The translations under genes were made by a program, and so were the position numbers. From NCBI GenBank assembly GCA_947396885.1, contig OX377202.1, forward strand, positions 105,460,198 through 105,524,197: 64,000 bases of DNA, in the 5' to 3' direction. Source of the stretch: Heligmosomoides polygyrus polygyrus (lineage: Eukaryota > Nematoda > Chromadorea > Rhabditida > Heligmosomidae). Of the stretch, positions 29,996 through 41,879 are shown one piece after another (position 1 is the stretch's first letter; every line of letters begins with the position of its first letter). The notes beneath the pieces were generated by a model, which saw nothing but the letters and a program-made list of their open reading frames with translations, was not told the origin of the DNA and searched no databases.

Positions 29996-30302
29996 GAGCC
30001 TGTTCATACTTCGCGACGGCAGCGACAGTGCGAAGGATACGTATTGATCATTGCCGAGCTGCTGCCTGGGAAGATCGATAGGTATGCTTTGCTTTTTCGC
30101 TCCTGTGGGCCTGTTCATGCGTCGAGCGGTTAGAGCGACAAGAGCAACTGGAGCGACTGAGGCGAAGGATGTAGTTAGTGTGGTGTACGTAAATAATTAC
30201 GTACTCCATACTGCATTCGTCGCTTCAGTCGCTCTTGTCGCTCAAAGTATGAACAGGCACTGTCGCTGTCGTCGCTCCCGTCGTGGAGTATGAACAGGCC
30301 GC
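29996..30302. mobile_element. MITE family A copy containing a second family A copy
   Basis: The outer ends are GAGCCTGTTCATACTTCGCG (29996) and GGAGTATGAACAGGCC (30300). The inner copy at 30108-30259 has ends GGGCCTGTTCATGCGTCGAG and CGCTCAAAGTATGAACAGGC. Family members therefore insert into each other. Confidence 0.8.
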
Positions 30303-30314
30303 TAAGGGGATTTT

Positions 30315-30452
30315 ATAGGCCTATGTCATACCATCGCTCACCCCGAGCGAAGCCTAATGATACGCTCCCATATCGACTCATCGTTTCGCGCGATCGATAT
30401 GGGAGCCTATCATTAGGCTTCGTTCGGGTTGAGCGGTGGTATGACATAGGTC
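30315..30452. repeat. Hairpin repeat, about 55-bp arms
   Basis: CCTATGTCATACCATCGCTC pairs with GAGCGGTGGTATGACATAGG, and AAGCCTAATGATACGCTCCC with GGGAGCCTATCATTAGGCTT. The loop contains ATCGACTCATCGTTTCGC. It may be a further small MITE; no target duplication was identified. Confidence 0.75.
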
Positions 30453-30906
30453 ATGCTCTTCTCGCGGAGCGATGCCTCAACCCTGAAGCGTGATACGATT
30501 GCCGCATCGCTCTCTGAAAACCACTCAGGACCCACTCATCGCGCCGCGCCACGCACGACCATTCATTCCGTGGCGCGATTAGCCGAATACAGTACCCCAA
30601 AATTCCGTAAAATGAGGTGTTTTCGGCGATGAAGTATAGATGCGATGCGACGCTGCCGGGCGGCGTCAAGAACCGATACCTGTGCCAATCATGGTGTCGC
30701 TCCGCGTGGCGGTAAGCATACAAAAAGGTATAAAAATTAGTATAAAAAAGTATGTGAAAAAGAAGTAGAAGGTAGAACGGATAAGTGTAAACTATGCACC
30801 ATCGATACAAGATGACGATTCTACGCAATTACACAACTCATAGTCACTTTAAGGCTTATGTTATACTACGCCAACAACGGCATCGAGCAGTATAACATAG
30901 GCCTAA

Positions 30907-31134
30907 GGCCTGTTCACACTTCGCGATAGCAGCGACATGAGCGACGAGAGCTCAGCGTATGAAAGTATGAATAGGCGACAGCTGCGACTGGAGCGACAAG
31001 AACGACAAGAACGACTGGAGCTACGGCGCCGGTACTCAAGGTCGAACACTTTTCGGCTGCGCGCGCTCGGTTTTAATCGATTTGCACGCTTTGCACGGCC
31101 GTCGAGTCGCACTTGTCGCGAAGTATGAACAGGT
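30907..31134. mobile_element. MITE family A copy
   Basis: The ends are GGCCTGTTCACACTTCGCGA and TCGCGAAGTATGAACAGG. The interior GAGCGACAAGAACGACAAGA and GGTTTTAATCGATTTGCACG is inverted relative to the next copy at 31180. Confidence 0.85.
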
Positions 31135-31179
31135 CTATAGTGACTAGTTCATAGGAATTCGTTTCGTAACAATGCCTTT

Positions 31180-31393
31180 GGGCCTGTTCATACTTCGCGA
31201 CAAGAGTGACTCGCCGCCCGTGCAAAACATGCATATCGATTAAAATAGAGCGTGCGCCGCCGAAAAGTGTTCATACTCGAGCGCCGGTGCTGACGCTGCA
31301 GTCGCTGCTGTCGCCTGTTCATAATTCCGTGCTCTGAGCACGCTGCGCTCTCTCGCTCTTGTCGCTGCTGTCGCGAAGTATGATCAGATCCTA
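31180..31393. mobile_element. MITE family A copy
   Basis: The ends are GGGCCTGTTCATACTTCGCG and TCGCGAAGTATGATCAGATC. It lies 46 bp from the 30907 copy in the opposite orientation, so the pair could fold into a longer hairpin. Confidence 0.85.
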
Positions 31394-31854
31394 CGACGAA
31401 AAAGTATAATAAGTAAGTATGGCACCATTGTACTTTACGGACTCCATAGGACTTTGGTGGTTCACCAACGGATGCGTCTGTAGTCAATTGTAATAAGTGA
31501 TTTATTACTTTATAACTCTCAGAGCACAACATGAATATCACATCACAGCAGGTTATATAGACAATATGCGGAGGCGGAGCTACAAATATCTCCAATAGTA
31601 AGCCAATGGGGCCAACTACCTCTGGTCTTGAAAGGGGGCACCGCGCCTAGAGTGGACAACTTGAGCGCTATCTCTATTACCTACTTGCGGTACCCCTAAG
31701 TTATGCCTGTGGATGTTATTCAATGGTACTTATCTTATAGTGCTCACTTAAGTATACTAAGTCTTATCATTCATTCCTATTTGGCCTCTATTATACTACA
31801 ATATACATTCATAAATGTAGTCCCTAGTTGGGTATCCACAACAGAGGAAAGGTC

Positions 31855-32355
31855 GAAAAAATTTCGTCCAAACTTCACCCAAGGGGGTTATTTGGGGTGC
31901 TGATCACGAATCTGACATACGCCTTTAAAATTTCGGCCGATTACGATAGGTTACGGTAGGTACCGGTGACTAACGCTGTCGAGGTCATAATCACCGATTT
32001 CGCCCAAACTTCGTCCAGGGGGTTGTTTGGGGTGCTGATCACGAATCTGACATACGCCTTTAAAATTTCGGCCGATTACGATAGGTTACGGTAGGTACCG
32101 GTGACTAACGCTGTCGAGGTCATAATCACCTATTTCGCCCAAACTTCGTCCTGGGGGTTGTTTGGGGTGCTGATCACGAATCTGACATCAGTTTTTCGTT
32201 CTACGCTGGAGTTTGGGCAAAATCGGTGAGCATTACCTTAGTCACCCGTACCTACCGTAACCTACCGCAATCGGCCGAAATTTCAAAAACGGATGTCAGA
32301 TTCGTGATCAGCAGCCCAAACAACTCCCCTGGGCGAAGTTTGGGCGAAAATTTTT
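31855..32355. repeat. 135-bp tandem repeat, 2+ copies, plus an inverted copy
   Basis: TTTGGGGTGCTGATCACGAA starts at 31891, 32026 and 32161, an exact 135-bp period. It is separated by CGCCCAAACTTCGTCC and GGTTACGGTAGGTACCGGTG. From about 32210 the unit runs in reverse (CACCCGTACCTACCGTAACC; GATTCGTGATCAGCAGCCC). Outside, TACTTTACGGACTCCA (31430) and TGGAGTCCGTAAAGT (32376) form a flanking inverted pair. Confidence 0.9.
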
Positions 32356-32623
32356 TTCGATCTCTCCTTGTCTTCTGGAGTCCGTAAAGTGCAATAGTGC
32401 CGTAAGTATAAATTACGCCTTACCGTTTCCAAGATGACGATTCTACGCAACTGCACAACTCACGCGTCACTTTACGTCGCTATCTTACGTTGCTATTCGG
32501 TGTTCACAGCTAATTGCATTTTTAACGAAATTTAACGGAAATTTTCCGTTACAAATATTCATTGAAGAAATCTAACGCCTAAAACTTTGTGTGCACCTCT
32601 GATCCGAACCCATAGGAGACCGC

Positions 32624-32908
32624 TTGGAGTATCAAAGTCATCGTCGCCACAGCTGTCACCATGGTCCTATGCTAACGAAGCAGAAACAAGAAGACGTCAG
32701 TAGACGCGTCAACATCCAAGGAGAACGCCAGCAAGCGCAGAAACATCACGAGAACATAGTGGAACATGGGAAGCCTAAAGAAGAGGCGTGTCGACCAGTT
32801 GTAGGTCGTATTCTATCTGGAGAAGTGGGCATATATAGTTCGTACGACAAGGAATACCGGCCGCGAGAAGACAATGCGTCCGCTCCACTTAGCATATGCA
32901 AATGCTGA
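32624..32908 (+). other. Unassigned 94-codon open frame
   Basis: The frame is polar and basic (LTKQKQEDVSRRVNIQGERQ) with an overlapping minus-strand frame. There is no recognised family, no splice context and no nearby promoter. The rest of 32420-33470 shows nothing definite apart from AAGATGACGATTCTACGCAA (32431), a direct repeat of 30810. Confidence 0.15.
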
Positions 32909-33478
32909 GTCATCTCACGTACAGAAGTGGAGCAGCAACGCCTTTGAATTCCCGGCAACAATACCGGGCGGCAGTTGTTCGGTCGGCAAGCACCGCCCTG
33001 CACGGGACTGGGCTGTTTTGAAGTGAAGGACAACTTTAGAGGGGCTGTAGTGTGACTACGCATTCGGAAGCACGGCTGCTGATAGAGATACATGTATTGA
33101 ATCAACTGTTGGAATCAGAATCGGGAATTGGATTTAGAACGCTCTCAAACCCGTGCAACGGCCCTTCAACCGTGTACAGAAATCGATGTATCGATCGGAC
33201 GGAGTTATGCGCGGACAAACGGACGCGAAGACCGTTTGAACAAATAATTTTGCCTGATATTTTTTCATAAAAACTAGCCATTTTTAATACACAATGTTAA
33301 ATCTAGCGTATCTCAAAAAGCTTGAACTATACTTCCAACTGAAATAGGAATTAGGATTCACAAAAATGAAATGAAAGAAATAATTTTTATTCTCTTTAAA
33401 CTTTTATAAATTAGCTTTCCTAATGAGGGAACAAAGACAAATCTAGTTCGTTCTCTCGTGTACAACACGGAGCAATAT

Positions 33479-33988
33479 GGCAATCCCAATCGGGGGAGGG
33501 GGCACTATAATCACATGCAAATGCCACCAGTTTACGCATAAATACATGCAACATAACACATAAGCGACCTGATCCGATCCCCCTCCTTTGGAAATCGTCG
33601 ATCTTGACCTGAAATATGAAAAAAATTCGTTACAAAACTACGAAGAGGCTGCAGCGGCGCTGCACATAATCCCCGTTTTCAAATTCCCGCGCGCCGAATG
33701 CATGCGCGTCGACTCACTCATCATGTGCAACACATAGAGAGACGCCTGCGGGCAGTACGCATCACCCCACGGCCTATTTATTGATTTTTTGCTTGTGGTC
33801 CACGTCGGTCGCTTCTCATCACCGGGTTTTGTAGCGATTTTTTTTTAAATTTTAGGTTAGGATCGAGGATTTCCAAGGCAGAGGTATCAGGTAAAGTCGT
33901 TCATGTTGTGTTTTGCTGCATATATTTATGCGTAAACTGCCATTTACATGTCATTATGGAGTGTCCCCCCCCCCCCCGATTGGGATTG
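33479..33988. mobile_element. MITE family E-like element with about 90-bp inverted ends
   Basis: CAATCCCAATCGGGGGAGGG pairs with CCCCCCGATTGGGATTG. Inward, ATCACATGCAAATGCCACC, GTTTACGCATAAATACATGC and AACATAACACATAAGCGACC each have inverted partners near 33890-33950. The inside lacks the CATGTCAGGCGG core, so this is a separate subfamily. Confidence 0.8.
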
Positions 33989-33989
33989 A

Positions 33990-34850
33990 ACCAATTATTC
34001 AAAAAATTGATAAAAAAATAAAAAGCCGAAAATGAAACATTGAGAGCTTCTAAGAAAAAGCTGCTCACAAGTAATCAATATTTTAATCTACTATCAAAGT
34101 ATGGAGTTGGATATGGATATGGAAAGCGTAAATAAATACAAATATAAATATAAATATATAACTGACTAAATAAATAATTTTTTAGGTATAATGAATTTGA
34201 ATTGATTGAATGCATTTTCAATAATCTGAAAAAGATTAATAAATTTGAAATATCCTCATCCTTTTTTAACTGTTTTAAATTTCCGTTAAATTTAACTTTA
34301 ATTTTCTAAATGTTTTATTAAGTTAATTAAAATTTAGAATTTTATAAACTATTGAATCGATGCATTTCCAACAATCAGCAAAACACATTGTGCCATTTTT
34401 TGAGTTACGTAGCCTGATTAAATAAAGGAGATAAATTTTCTGAATTGGGGTCTATCACTCCGTTTGTCTGTGGTCATTACGTGCGTCCGAGTGAAATAAA
34501 TGGCCGCGAGCAGTAGTTTCACTCGTTTGTCTGTCGGTCATTACGTGCGTCCGCGCGAAATAAATGGCCGCGAACGGGATCCACAGCATGTATACACATG
34601 CAGCAGCACTATCGATGAACGTGAGGTTCTCAACAATATCGATTGACGAATCATTGTCTGGAGGGATTATCGATTTTTGATCAGATTAGGCCTCTTGACG
34701 TAGTAATCACGTACATATGTCGACTATTCGAAAGGGTTCACAAAAGTTGAACGACATTTAACGATAGGTCATTAAATATAAATAAATATCAAAAAATATT
34801 TTTTGAAATAATTGAAAGACGAAATTAAAAATCCCAATAAAAATCGATCG
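33990..34850. other. AT-rich stretch, short duplication, no gene
   Basis: 34090-34400 is AT-rich (ATAAATATAAATATATAAC). At 34461 and 34523 a unit of about 62 bp is duplicated (TCATTACGTGCGTCCG, then AAATAAATGGCCGCGA), related to the GCGCGGACAAAC repeats further right. No coding signature. Confidence 0.4.
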
Positions 34851-34852
34851 AG

Positions 34853-34909
34853 CAGTCAAAAATGAGCAGCAATCGATCGATATTATCGATTGCTGCTCAT
34901 TTTTGACTG
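34853..34909. repeat. 25-bp-arm hairpin containing ATCGAT
   Basis: CAGTCAAAAATGAGCAGCAA followed by TCGAT on the left is exactly mirrored by ATCGA and TTGCTGCTCATTTTTGACTG on the right. The loop is a few bases (CGATATT). It is isolated, with no recognised element around it. Confidence 0.9.
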
Positions 34910-36085
34910 TTTGATGTGGCAATCACACGAAAATGAAAATGATGGACGCTAAATTGGCTTGACAACAGACGAATAATATAGACTGCATAGTGGATGGTCC
35001 ATGTCGCGAAAGTGGACAGCATTTGGAGATGGGAACGTGCCAGTAAATCATAACCAAGCAGAGCATCGACGAACATTAGCCAATCAAAGTGTCGACCATA
35101 CATGCCCTCCTTGAACGGCTGCGATCGATTCGATGCGGGTTGACTAGCTGTCTTCCCACACCTCCCCCAATGCTGCCCACATTCGCGACATGGACAGACA
35201 TGCGTACAACGGCGAGTAAGCATCGAGCTGCGTGTGAGCAAATTGCATAAGCAACTAACCCAGTCATTTCGGTGGAAAATCTGTCACTTTTACTGGGAGC
35301 TGCTTTGGAAATTTGCGTTCAGACGACACGCACCACCCCTGAGCGGTGGTTGACTGAGCCGCGGACGCCCAAGCACGCGAAGTGGCCCACCCAAACGCGA
35401 TTTCGTCGCTTTCTTTCTTTGAGAGCTTGCGTGACGAGTTGTCGTCGGAATTTCTGCCTCATTTTCTGCCAAAGGACTTTCACGGAATTTCGACGATGGA
35501 TGAAAACAGCACTCTACATCCAAAATCTTCCGGGAATTCAGGAGCCGCCGGAATTCGCCGAATATTTGTGGGTTGGTCTGGAATAGTGGGCTTTAAGCAC
35601 CGAAATATCTCGGCTCAAAGGCTACAAAGCAGGCTTTAGGCGTATCCCTAACCGAGATCAGAGACTAGAGATTCCACCAGCACGAAATCCTTGGATTGAA
35701 TCCTGGTGTGCGAGCTAGAGACGGCATTCTCCATCGGAATTTTCTCGAGGGATTCGCTGGCCGCGGTTTTCCGCGCCATTAAACCCGACGCTAAGTAAAA
35801 CAGCACCCGTCAGAAACGCTCCACCGATCGACGGCTCGTTTTTCTGCGACGCTGGAACGCTCGCTAATGGACTGCTTCGACTTCTTCGTCGTCGTCGCCG
35901 CCGGTCGAAGAAGCGGCGTCGCGAATTCGATTTCAGACAGAGGATTCTGGCTATAAGGGCCTAGCGAGTCGTTCACGATGTCTAGGCTGCAGCTACAGGG
36001 AAGCACAACAAACTCAAGCTGTCAAATTGCGCCGTGAACTTGTGTATGTTCTTTCACAAACTTAAGAATCAGAACAGTTCGCCCT
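34910..36085. other. No gene recognised
   Basis: Several overlapping short frames lie on both strands (35272-35640). CAATGCTGCCCACATTCGCG (35170) links this stretch to the repeat family at 43680, 44455 and 47303. Nothing else is supportable. Confidence 0.3.
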
Positions 36086-36089
36086 TCTT

Positions 36090-37540
36090 ATAGATGTACT
36101 ATACTGGATGTCTAAAAATGAATACACTCGTGAAGTGAAGAAGCCAAAAGCTCTTATGAAAGCGCAAAGAAAAATTCCGACAAACGTGCGGAAGGGGGAT
36201 CGCGCCACGCACTCGTTTGAATTCTTGCATTTTGCACTAGATTGATTGTATCTTGCCTTAATAAAAGGGATAAAGGATAAAGGACGGCGTTACTCAACCC
36301 CTTTTGGGATGCGCCACGCACTCTACCTCTACGGGATGTCGTGAAAGTGATTTGAAAGCGATGAACGAGTCAGCGCTTTATCCTTCCCAGACAAGTCTGT
36401 TACCAATGCACCGACTCCGGAGGGATGGAAATCTTGGTTGGCTTGGACGGGAAATCCGAACCAGCAACCTGGTATCGGGTGCAGGCGACAGCCGGCACCT
36501 CATCCGACTGCGCTGCACTCGCCCTTCGCTTGTATACCTGCCATAATATCTCCTTAAAGTAACTGCTTCGATTGATTTATGCTTCTTTTAAATTTTAAAC
36601 CGTAAATACATACAAAATCACACAGAAAAGCATGCAACCTAAAGATGCATGTACTTTTTGAAAGGTTCTAGGATTGCTACTAGCGAAGCTTTGCCAGATG
36701 TTTGAGACTCTTGGGAAAGCACAAGATAGCGAAAATTCTGTGACGTGGAAATGGTCAAGATTGCGCCATGCATCCTCCCGAAACCTTCTACTTCAGAATC
36801 GATTGTTGTGCATGGGCTGAATGCTTGTTATAACTCAATCATTTGCGTCCAACAAGCTTGTTTGGTGCTACATTAGCGTGGAAGAGGCTATTCGACGCTT
36901 TTTTAATAGAGTTTGATCAGTTTGCCGCACAACTGAATCAAGCTCGACTAGAATCAATTGACAGTAAAGGTTGCGCCATGCATCCGTCCGGAACCTCTCG
37001 CTTCTGGGTCGATTGATTCTACGAGCTTCATTCAGTTATGCGGCAAATTGATCAACCTCCATAAAGGAAGCCTAGAATAGCCTCTTCTACGCTAAGATGC
37101 CACCAAACAAGTTTGTTGGGCGCAAGTGATTGTGTTGTAACAAGCATGCAGCCGATGCACAACAATCGAGGCAGAAACGGAAGGTTTCAGGAGGATGCAT
37201 GGCGCAATCTTGACAATTTGTACGTCACAGAATTTTCGTTGTCTTGCGCTCTCATATGAGTCTCAAGTTTCTCCAAAAACCTCATTAGCAGCAATTCTGC
37301 AATCTTTGAAACAGCACCTGCATTTTGTTCGGATACCCTGCACTTTTATGCAAGCCATAGTGTGCTTTCAAGTTTTAAACTTTAAAAAAGAAAAAAGCAA
37401 AAACTGATTGATACGGCCACTTTATGAAGAAATTATGACAAGTATTCAGGCGAAATGCAATCAATCAAGTGTAAAATGCAAGAATTCAAACGAGTGCCTG
37501 GCGCAATCCCTATCGCACATTTATAAGCAAATTACGATTT
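36090..37540. repeat. 1.4-kb palindromic element with a nested family D insert
   Basis: The left arm (36090-36960) and right arm (about 37020-37540) are inverted: GATTGCGCCATGCATCCTCC against GGAGGATGCATGGCGCAATC, and ACCAAACAAG... against CTTGTTTGGTGCTACAT. The left arm is longer because a family D segment (36262-36545; GGATGCGCCACGCACTCTAC) is inserted. Another single arm lies at 4395-4745. There is no transposase frame. Confidence 0.8.
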
Positions 37541-37544
37541 TCTT

Positions 37545-38060
37545 TTCTTCAGAAGAGCTCTTAATTTTCTCCTCTGTTTATTCCTTCTTTACCTATCTTT
37601 TTTAGAAAGTTGTTTAATTTTCACAGTTTTTCCGATGTTCTTTATCACCACTGGATTTTTTTCGAGCTAAATGAAGATTGTACAAGGTTATGCGTGCCTT
37701 TGAGTGCAGTGCAAATAAATAAATAAACTTATTATTTATATCTACTTATTATTACTTAACTTATTATTATTTACTGTTATTACTATGATTATTATTCTAT
37801 TATTCTATTATTTTATTATTATAGATGGGTTTCGTGGAAGAGTTTATAACTTAGTATCCAGGCGACTTGACATCAAAGCGACAGTGCCGATATCGATCAT
37901 ATGCGCTGCCAATCGATATCGGTGGGCGCCGCGACCACTCAAGACCCGTTCATAGTCCGCGACTGGAGCGACAGAGAAGCGACTTGCAAAGAATACATAG
38001 CATACATACATAGGAAATGTTACTTACACAGACAGAAAGCCAGTGAGAAGTCCAGCGAAA
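37545..38060. other. AT-rich repeats, truncated MITE end
   Basis: AAATAAATAAATAAAC (37713) precedes a TTATTATT-rich tract to 37830. AAGACCCGTTCATAGTCCGC at about 37941 is a single family A end without a visible partner. No gene. Confidence 0.45.
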
Positions 38061-39084
38061 CCGTTGGGGAAAAGACCCCGCCTCCTTCCTCTCCGACTCA
38101 GTTGAAACAGCGCGTCGTATGAACTCACGAGGCCAGGCTCTCATGTATACCCCGAATCGACTCAAGGTTCGGGTCCCGTGGCAGCGCGACAGAAGGTACA
38201 CCCGCCCCCTGCTGGGGAACGTGGCTTCAGGAGGTACACCCGTTGTTCTGCGGACCGGAAGGGCAGCCGCTAGACTCTCGGTGAAGCCTAGGAGGTTGGG
38301 TGTGGGTGAGCAAGGAGGATAAGAGGAGGATCGCACGTCCCCAGCGGAGGGCGGGTGTACTTCCTGACCGTATCCCTGGTCCCGTTCAGGTCATCAAAGT
38401 CCTACATCTCTCTGGTGTCGCTAGAATTGTGCTAGACTTGTCTGGAAAGCGCAAGACACTGACTTGTACATCGTTTTGCCACCGCAATTCGCTGTGAAAG
38501 CCAGATAGGAATTCAAATTGACTTCAAAAAATCCCGTAGAAGTTGGATGCGTACAACTCAATCGTTTTCCCGACATGGAGAGGGCGATCAAAGCTCTGAC
38601 TGTACACGCCCATTAGGTAGCATTTTACTCACTGGACAGGTTGAGAGGCAATGAACTCTCACTGAAACTTCTACAAGTTCGGTACTTTGAGCACAGCACT
38701 TAGGAGGCAACGGGACGAATTCCGAGACATTTTGACATGGTAGGCCACATCCCAGAGTTCTTTCCCTTGCCCAGTTGCTTTGATTGCCTGATGACTTCAC
38801 ACCTACCACCTACCCTAGAATGCATGGCACATGCCAAAAAGGGAATGATCGCAACCTCACATTGAGATGAGCCGCTAATTCCGCTCCAAAAATCAGTTTA
38901 CGTGGCAAAAGAGTTCCTAAGGTGTATCCCTATGATTCAAGGTAGAAGATGAATACATGGCGCAGTCCTGGGGATCGACTAAGCCCTTAGTCGTTCTGGA
39001 GGTCCGTCTCTTGGCCTGCCTTCGTTCATCAATGCATTAAAAAAGAGGAATGTCCAAAGGGTGGAATTGCGCTGATTATCAGCT

Positions 39085-39700
39085 CAAGGTGGCCCCGCGC
39101 GGGAACGAACCCCCTGTTACTGCTTGATCCCAAAGGGAACAAAACGCCACAGAATGAACCAACCGAGCAAGATGGACCTGATACACCTCAAAAAGTTGAT
39201 AAAATTGCCAACAGGTCCTGAATTGTTCACGAAAATCAAAGAATAGGGCCGGTGTGGCGTTTCCGCCACCACGCCTTCCTGGTTACCAGAAGGCGGACGA
39301 ATAAGGCAGCTGAGAATGCTGAGAAAAAGGAGCCTGAGGGCCGCAAATACTTGAAGCGCATGCCGTGAGCTCGAAGAGAGCGTCGTCGAGTGGTCCATGC
39401 GTCACGGGCGCCATTTTCGGATTATAAACGACGCGTGTGTGCCTTCGTCTCACAGGTCAACAAATAAATCACCGGGCCGTCAGTCTGCGGGGACAACACA
39501 GTCGCCTTTGGATACTCGCTCCTTACAACCTCTGATGAGAAAAAATGACTCAAATGCCGAAAAAATGAAGAAAAAACTGGGAATGGTGCAGGTCACGTCA
39601 GGAGCTAAAAGGCGAAAAACGTTACTGGCCTCGGCTCGGAATCGAACACCCATTCCTGCGCAGGCAAAGAGCACCTTCCGCTGCACCATGCCGCTGCTCG
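39085..39700 (-). repeat. tRNA-like relics (probable SINE heads)
   Basis: On the minus strand, near 39700-39635, TGGTGCAGCGGAAGG looks like a Pol III A-box and GGGTGTTCGATTCCGAG like a B-box, 30-40 nt apart. The T-stem does not pair well, so this is not a functional tRNA. GGGGGTTCGTTCCCGC near 39090-39112 is another T-arm-like segment. Either could be a tRNA-derived SINE head. Confidence 0.35.
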
Positions 39701-41321
39701 TACTCTAAGCTACCATAACGCACTCAATTTGGCTATAAAACTCGCTTAACAGACATTTTTGTTACTAAAATAAGCTCAAAATAGTAAATGTATTAAATGA
39801 ATACAAATAAAGGTACAAGTCGATAATGTGGCCTACATGGGCGGGGCGGAGAGGCACCAGCCAATAGGAGCACCGACCGTACACACCCTTCCAGGTTTCA
39901 CGCTAGTACGATGCGGTCCGATTTATATGCCCCGTTCTCTTCCATATAGGCCACATTTCCAACTTGTACCGAAATAAAACAAACACAAATGCAATAATGC
40001 GTAATGATATCGAAATATAAACAATACAATAAAATAAAATAAAAATAAACCAATCCATTAAAAATAGAACGCTCCTCCTAAATGTAAACAATACAGTAAA
40101 CCATAAAAATCCATAAAAAATGTGAATAGCTAGTCCGTCCGTTTGTCAGTATGTCCGTCCGCACAAAATTAATGACCGAAGGGATTCGCAGCGTATAAAC
40201 AGAATTCATATTCGGAATCGAGTGTGATTGGTGCTGAATGAGCATGAGAACTGCTCAAAAAGAAACAATATTAATCGCTCGATCACGCTATTGACGCTTA
40301 TCGATTGATACCGATCGATAGCAAACACCGATCAATATCGTCACTTTTTGTGAAAATTTCATACCAGTTGAGAAGGGAATAAACACATTAGGTCGCTAAC
40401 ATCATCTAAAAATCAAGCACAATTTAAAAACCCTATTTAATTTAATTTATTTTTAATTTACATCGTCTAAAAATCTAAAATCATCTAAAAACCCAACTTA
40501 ATTTAATTTAACTCACATCACCTAAAAAGCTAACAACATCTAAAAATCCTAATTTATACAATAATTAGTTCGTCTGTTTGTCCGTGCGTGTGTCGACACG
40601 AAATTAATGGCCGTCTAACGGCCTCCTCCACGTTATTCAGAGTCGACCAACCGATCAATATCAATGGAGCGAATATGAACGAGTGAACTAGATAAACTTG
40701 AGGGAGAGCGAACGACGTCAATCGTCTAATCAATACCAATCGATACTATCGATTTTCGTCATCCGACGAGTGAATTGCGCAAATAAGCCGGACAAAGGAT
40801 AGAATTCACAATGACTAAATAGCTTGTCGATCCAGCAAGGAATATCGACTGCTGTTATTGACTTCTAGGGAGGAGCTCAACGATCAGACCAACGGCTCGA
40901 AAGGAAGGAAGTGACTGTGGCAGCTGAAGGAGTGGCTCTCAACCGGAAAATGAGAACATGTTACAACGGCAGGCGATTCGAATCGGCTGTAAAGAGACCT
41001 TCGGCAGGCCTGATGATGTCGAACACAGTCGTCGGTCGCCGTTGGATCATGGACGACGGTGGAACGCGGTCATGCACGAGTTGTCGGCCGGAGCAGGCAG
41101 AGCGGCGACGACTGTTTGCTTAATGACTGTCTGGTCCGGTTCGAAGAATTCTACGCAAAGCGATGAAGTTCTTCGCGTTTCGATAGAGGACCACAAGCCG
41201 GCGACAGGCAGCTACGTAAAAGACCAAACCACTTGAAGGCTTCCCACATTTGCCTTCAAAAATACCCATACCACTGAACACACAAGTAATTATTCAGATC
41301 TAAGCGATTGTAAATAAAAAG

Positions 41322-41712
41322 GGATAAAGGACGGCATTATTCAATCCCTTTGGGATGCGCCACGCATTCTACTTCTACTGGATGTCGTGGAGGGCGAGTT
41401 GAATGCATATTTGGCCATACAATGACTTGCGGTGGCCAGCCGATCGTTGGGACGTGTAGGGCAGTCGGAGGAGGCGCCGACTGTCACCTGCACCCGATAC
41501 CAGGTTCCTGGTTCGGATTTTCCGCCCACGCCAACCAATCCTCCAATCCCTCCGTGATCGGCGAATTGGTACCAGATTTGTCTGGGAAGGATGGATGGCT
41601 GACATGTTCATCTTCTCGCCACCGCAGTCGCTATATGGCCAAACACGCATTCAAATCACCTCCACATCCCGTAGAAGTAGAATGCGTGGCGCATCCCAAA
41701 GGGATTAATAGC
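41322..41712. mobile_element. Family D palindromic element
   Basis: GGGATGCGCCACGCATTCTA with CTTCTACTGGATGTCGTG on the left is inverted on the right as ACATCCCGTAGAAGTAGAAT and GCGTGGCGCATCCC. The inside holds TGGCCATACAATGACTTGCG and CTGTCACCTGCACCCGATAC. Related one-sided segments occur at 12855, 36262 and 38360. Overlapping frames on both strands are repeat artefacts. Confidence 0.75.
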
Positions 41713-41879
41713 TTATACTCTGCAGTATAGTATGAGTTGTTCTTTCCGATAACAAATAATGTACAACAGTGGAGTGGTAAAACGAAGGCTAGAGTCAGCT
41801 GATCACGATAATATAAGTCTCAATGACCTTCAAATATATACAAGTGCTCCGTCACGCCTATCGGCATCCCTGACACGTA

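Noticed and set aside
39630..39700. Functional tRNA gene
   Set aside because: A-box and B-box words are present but the T-stem and acceptor stem do not pair.
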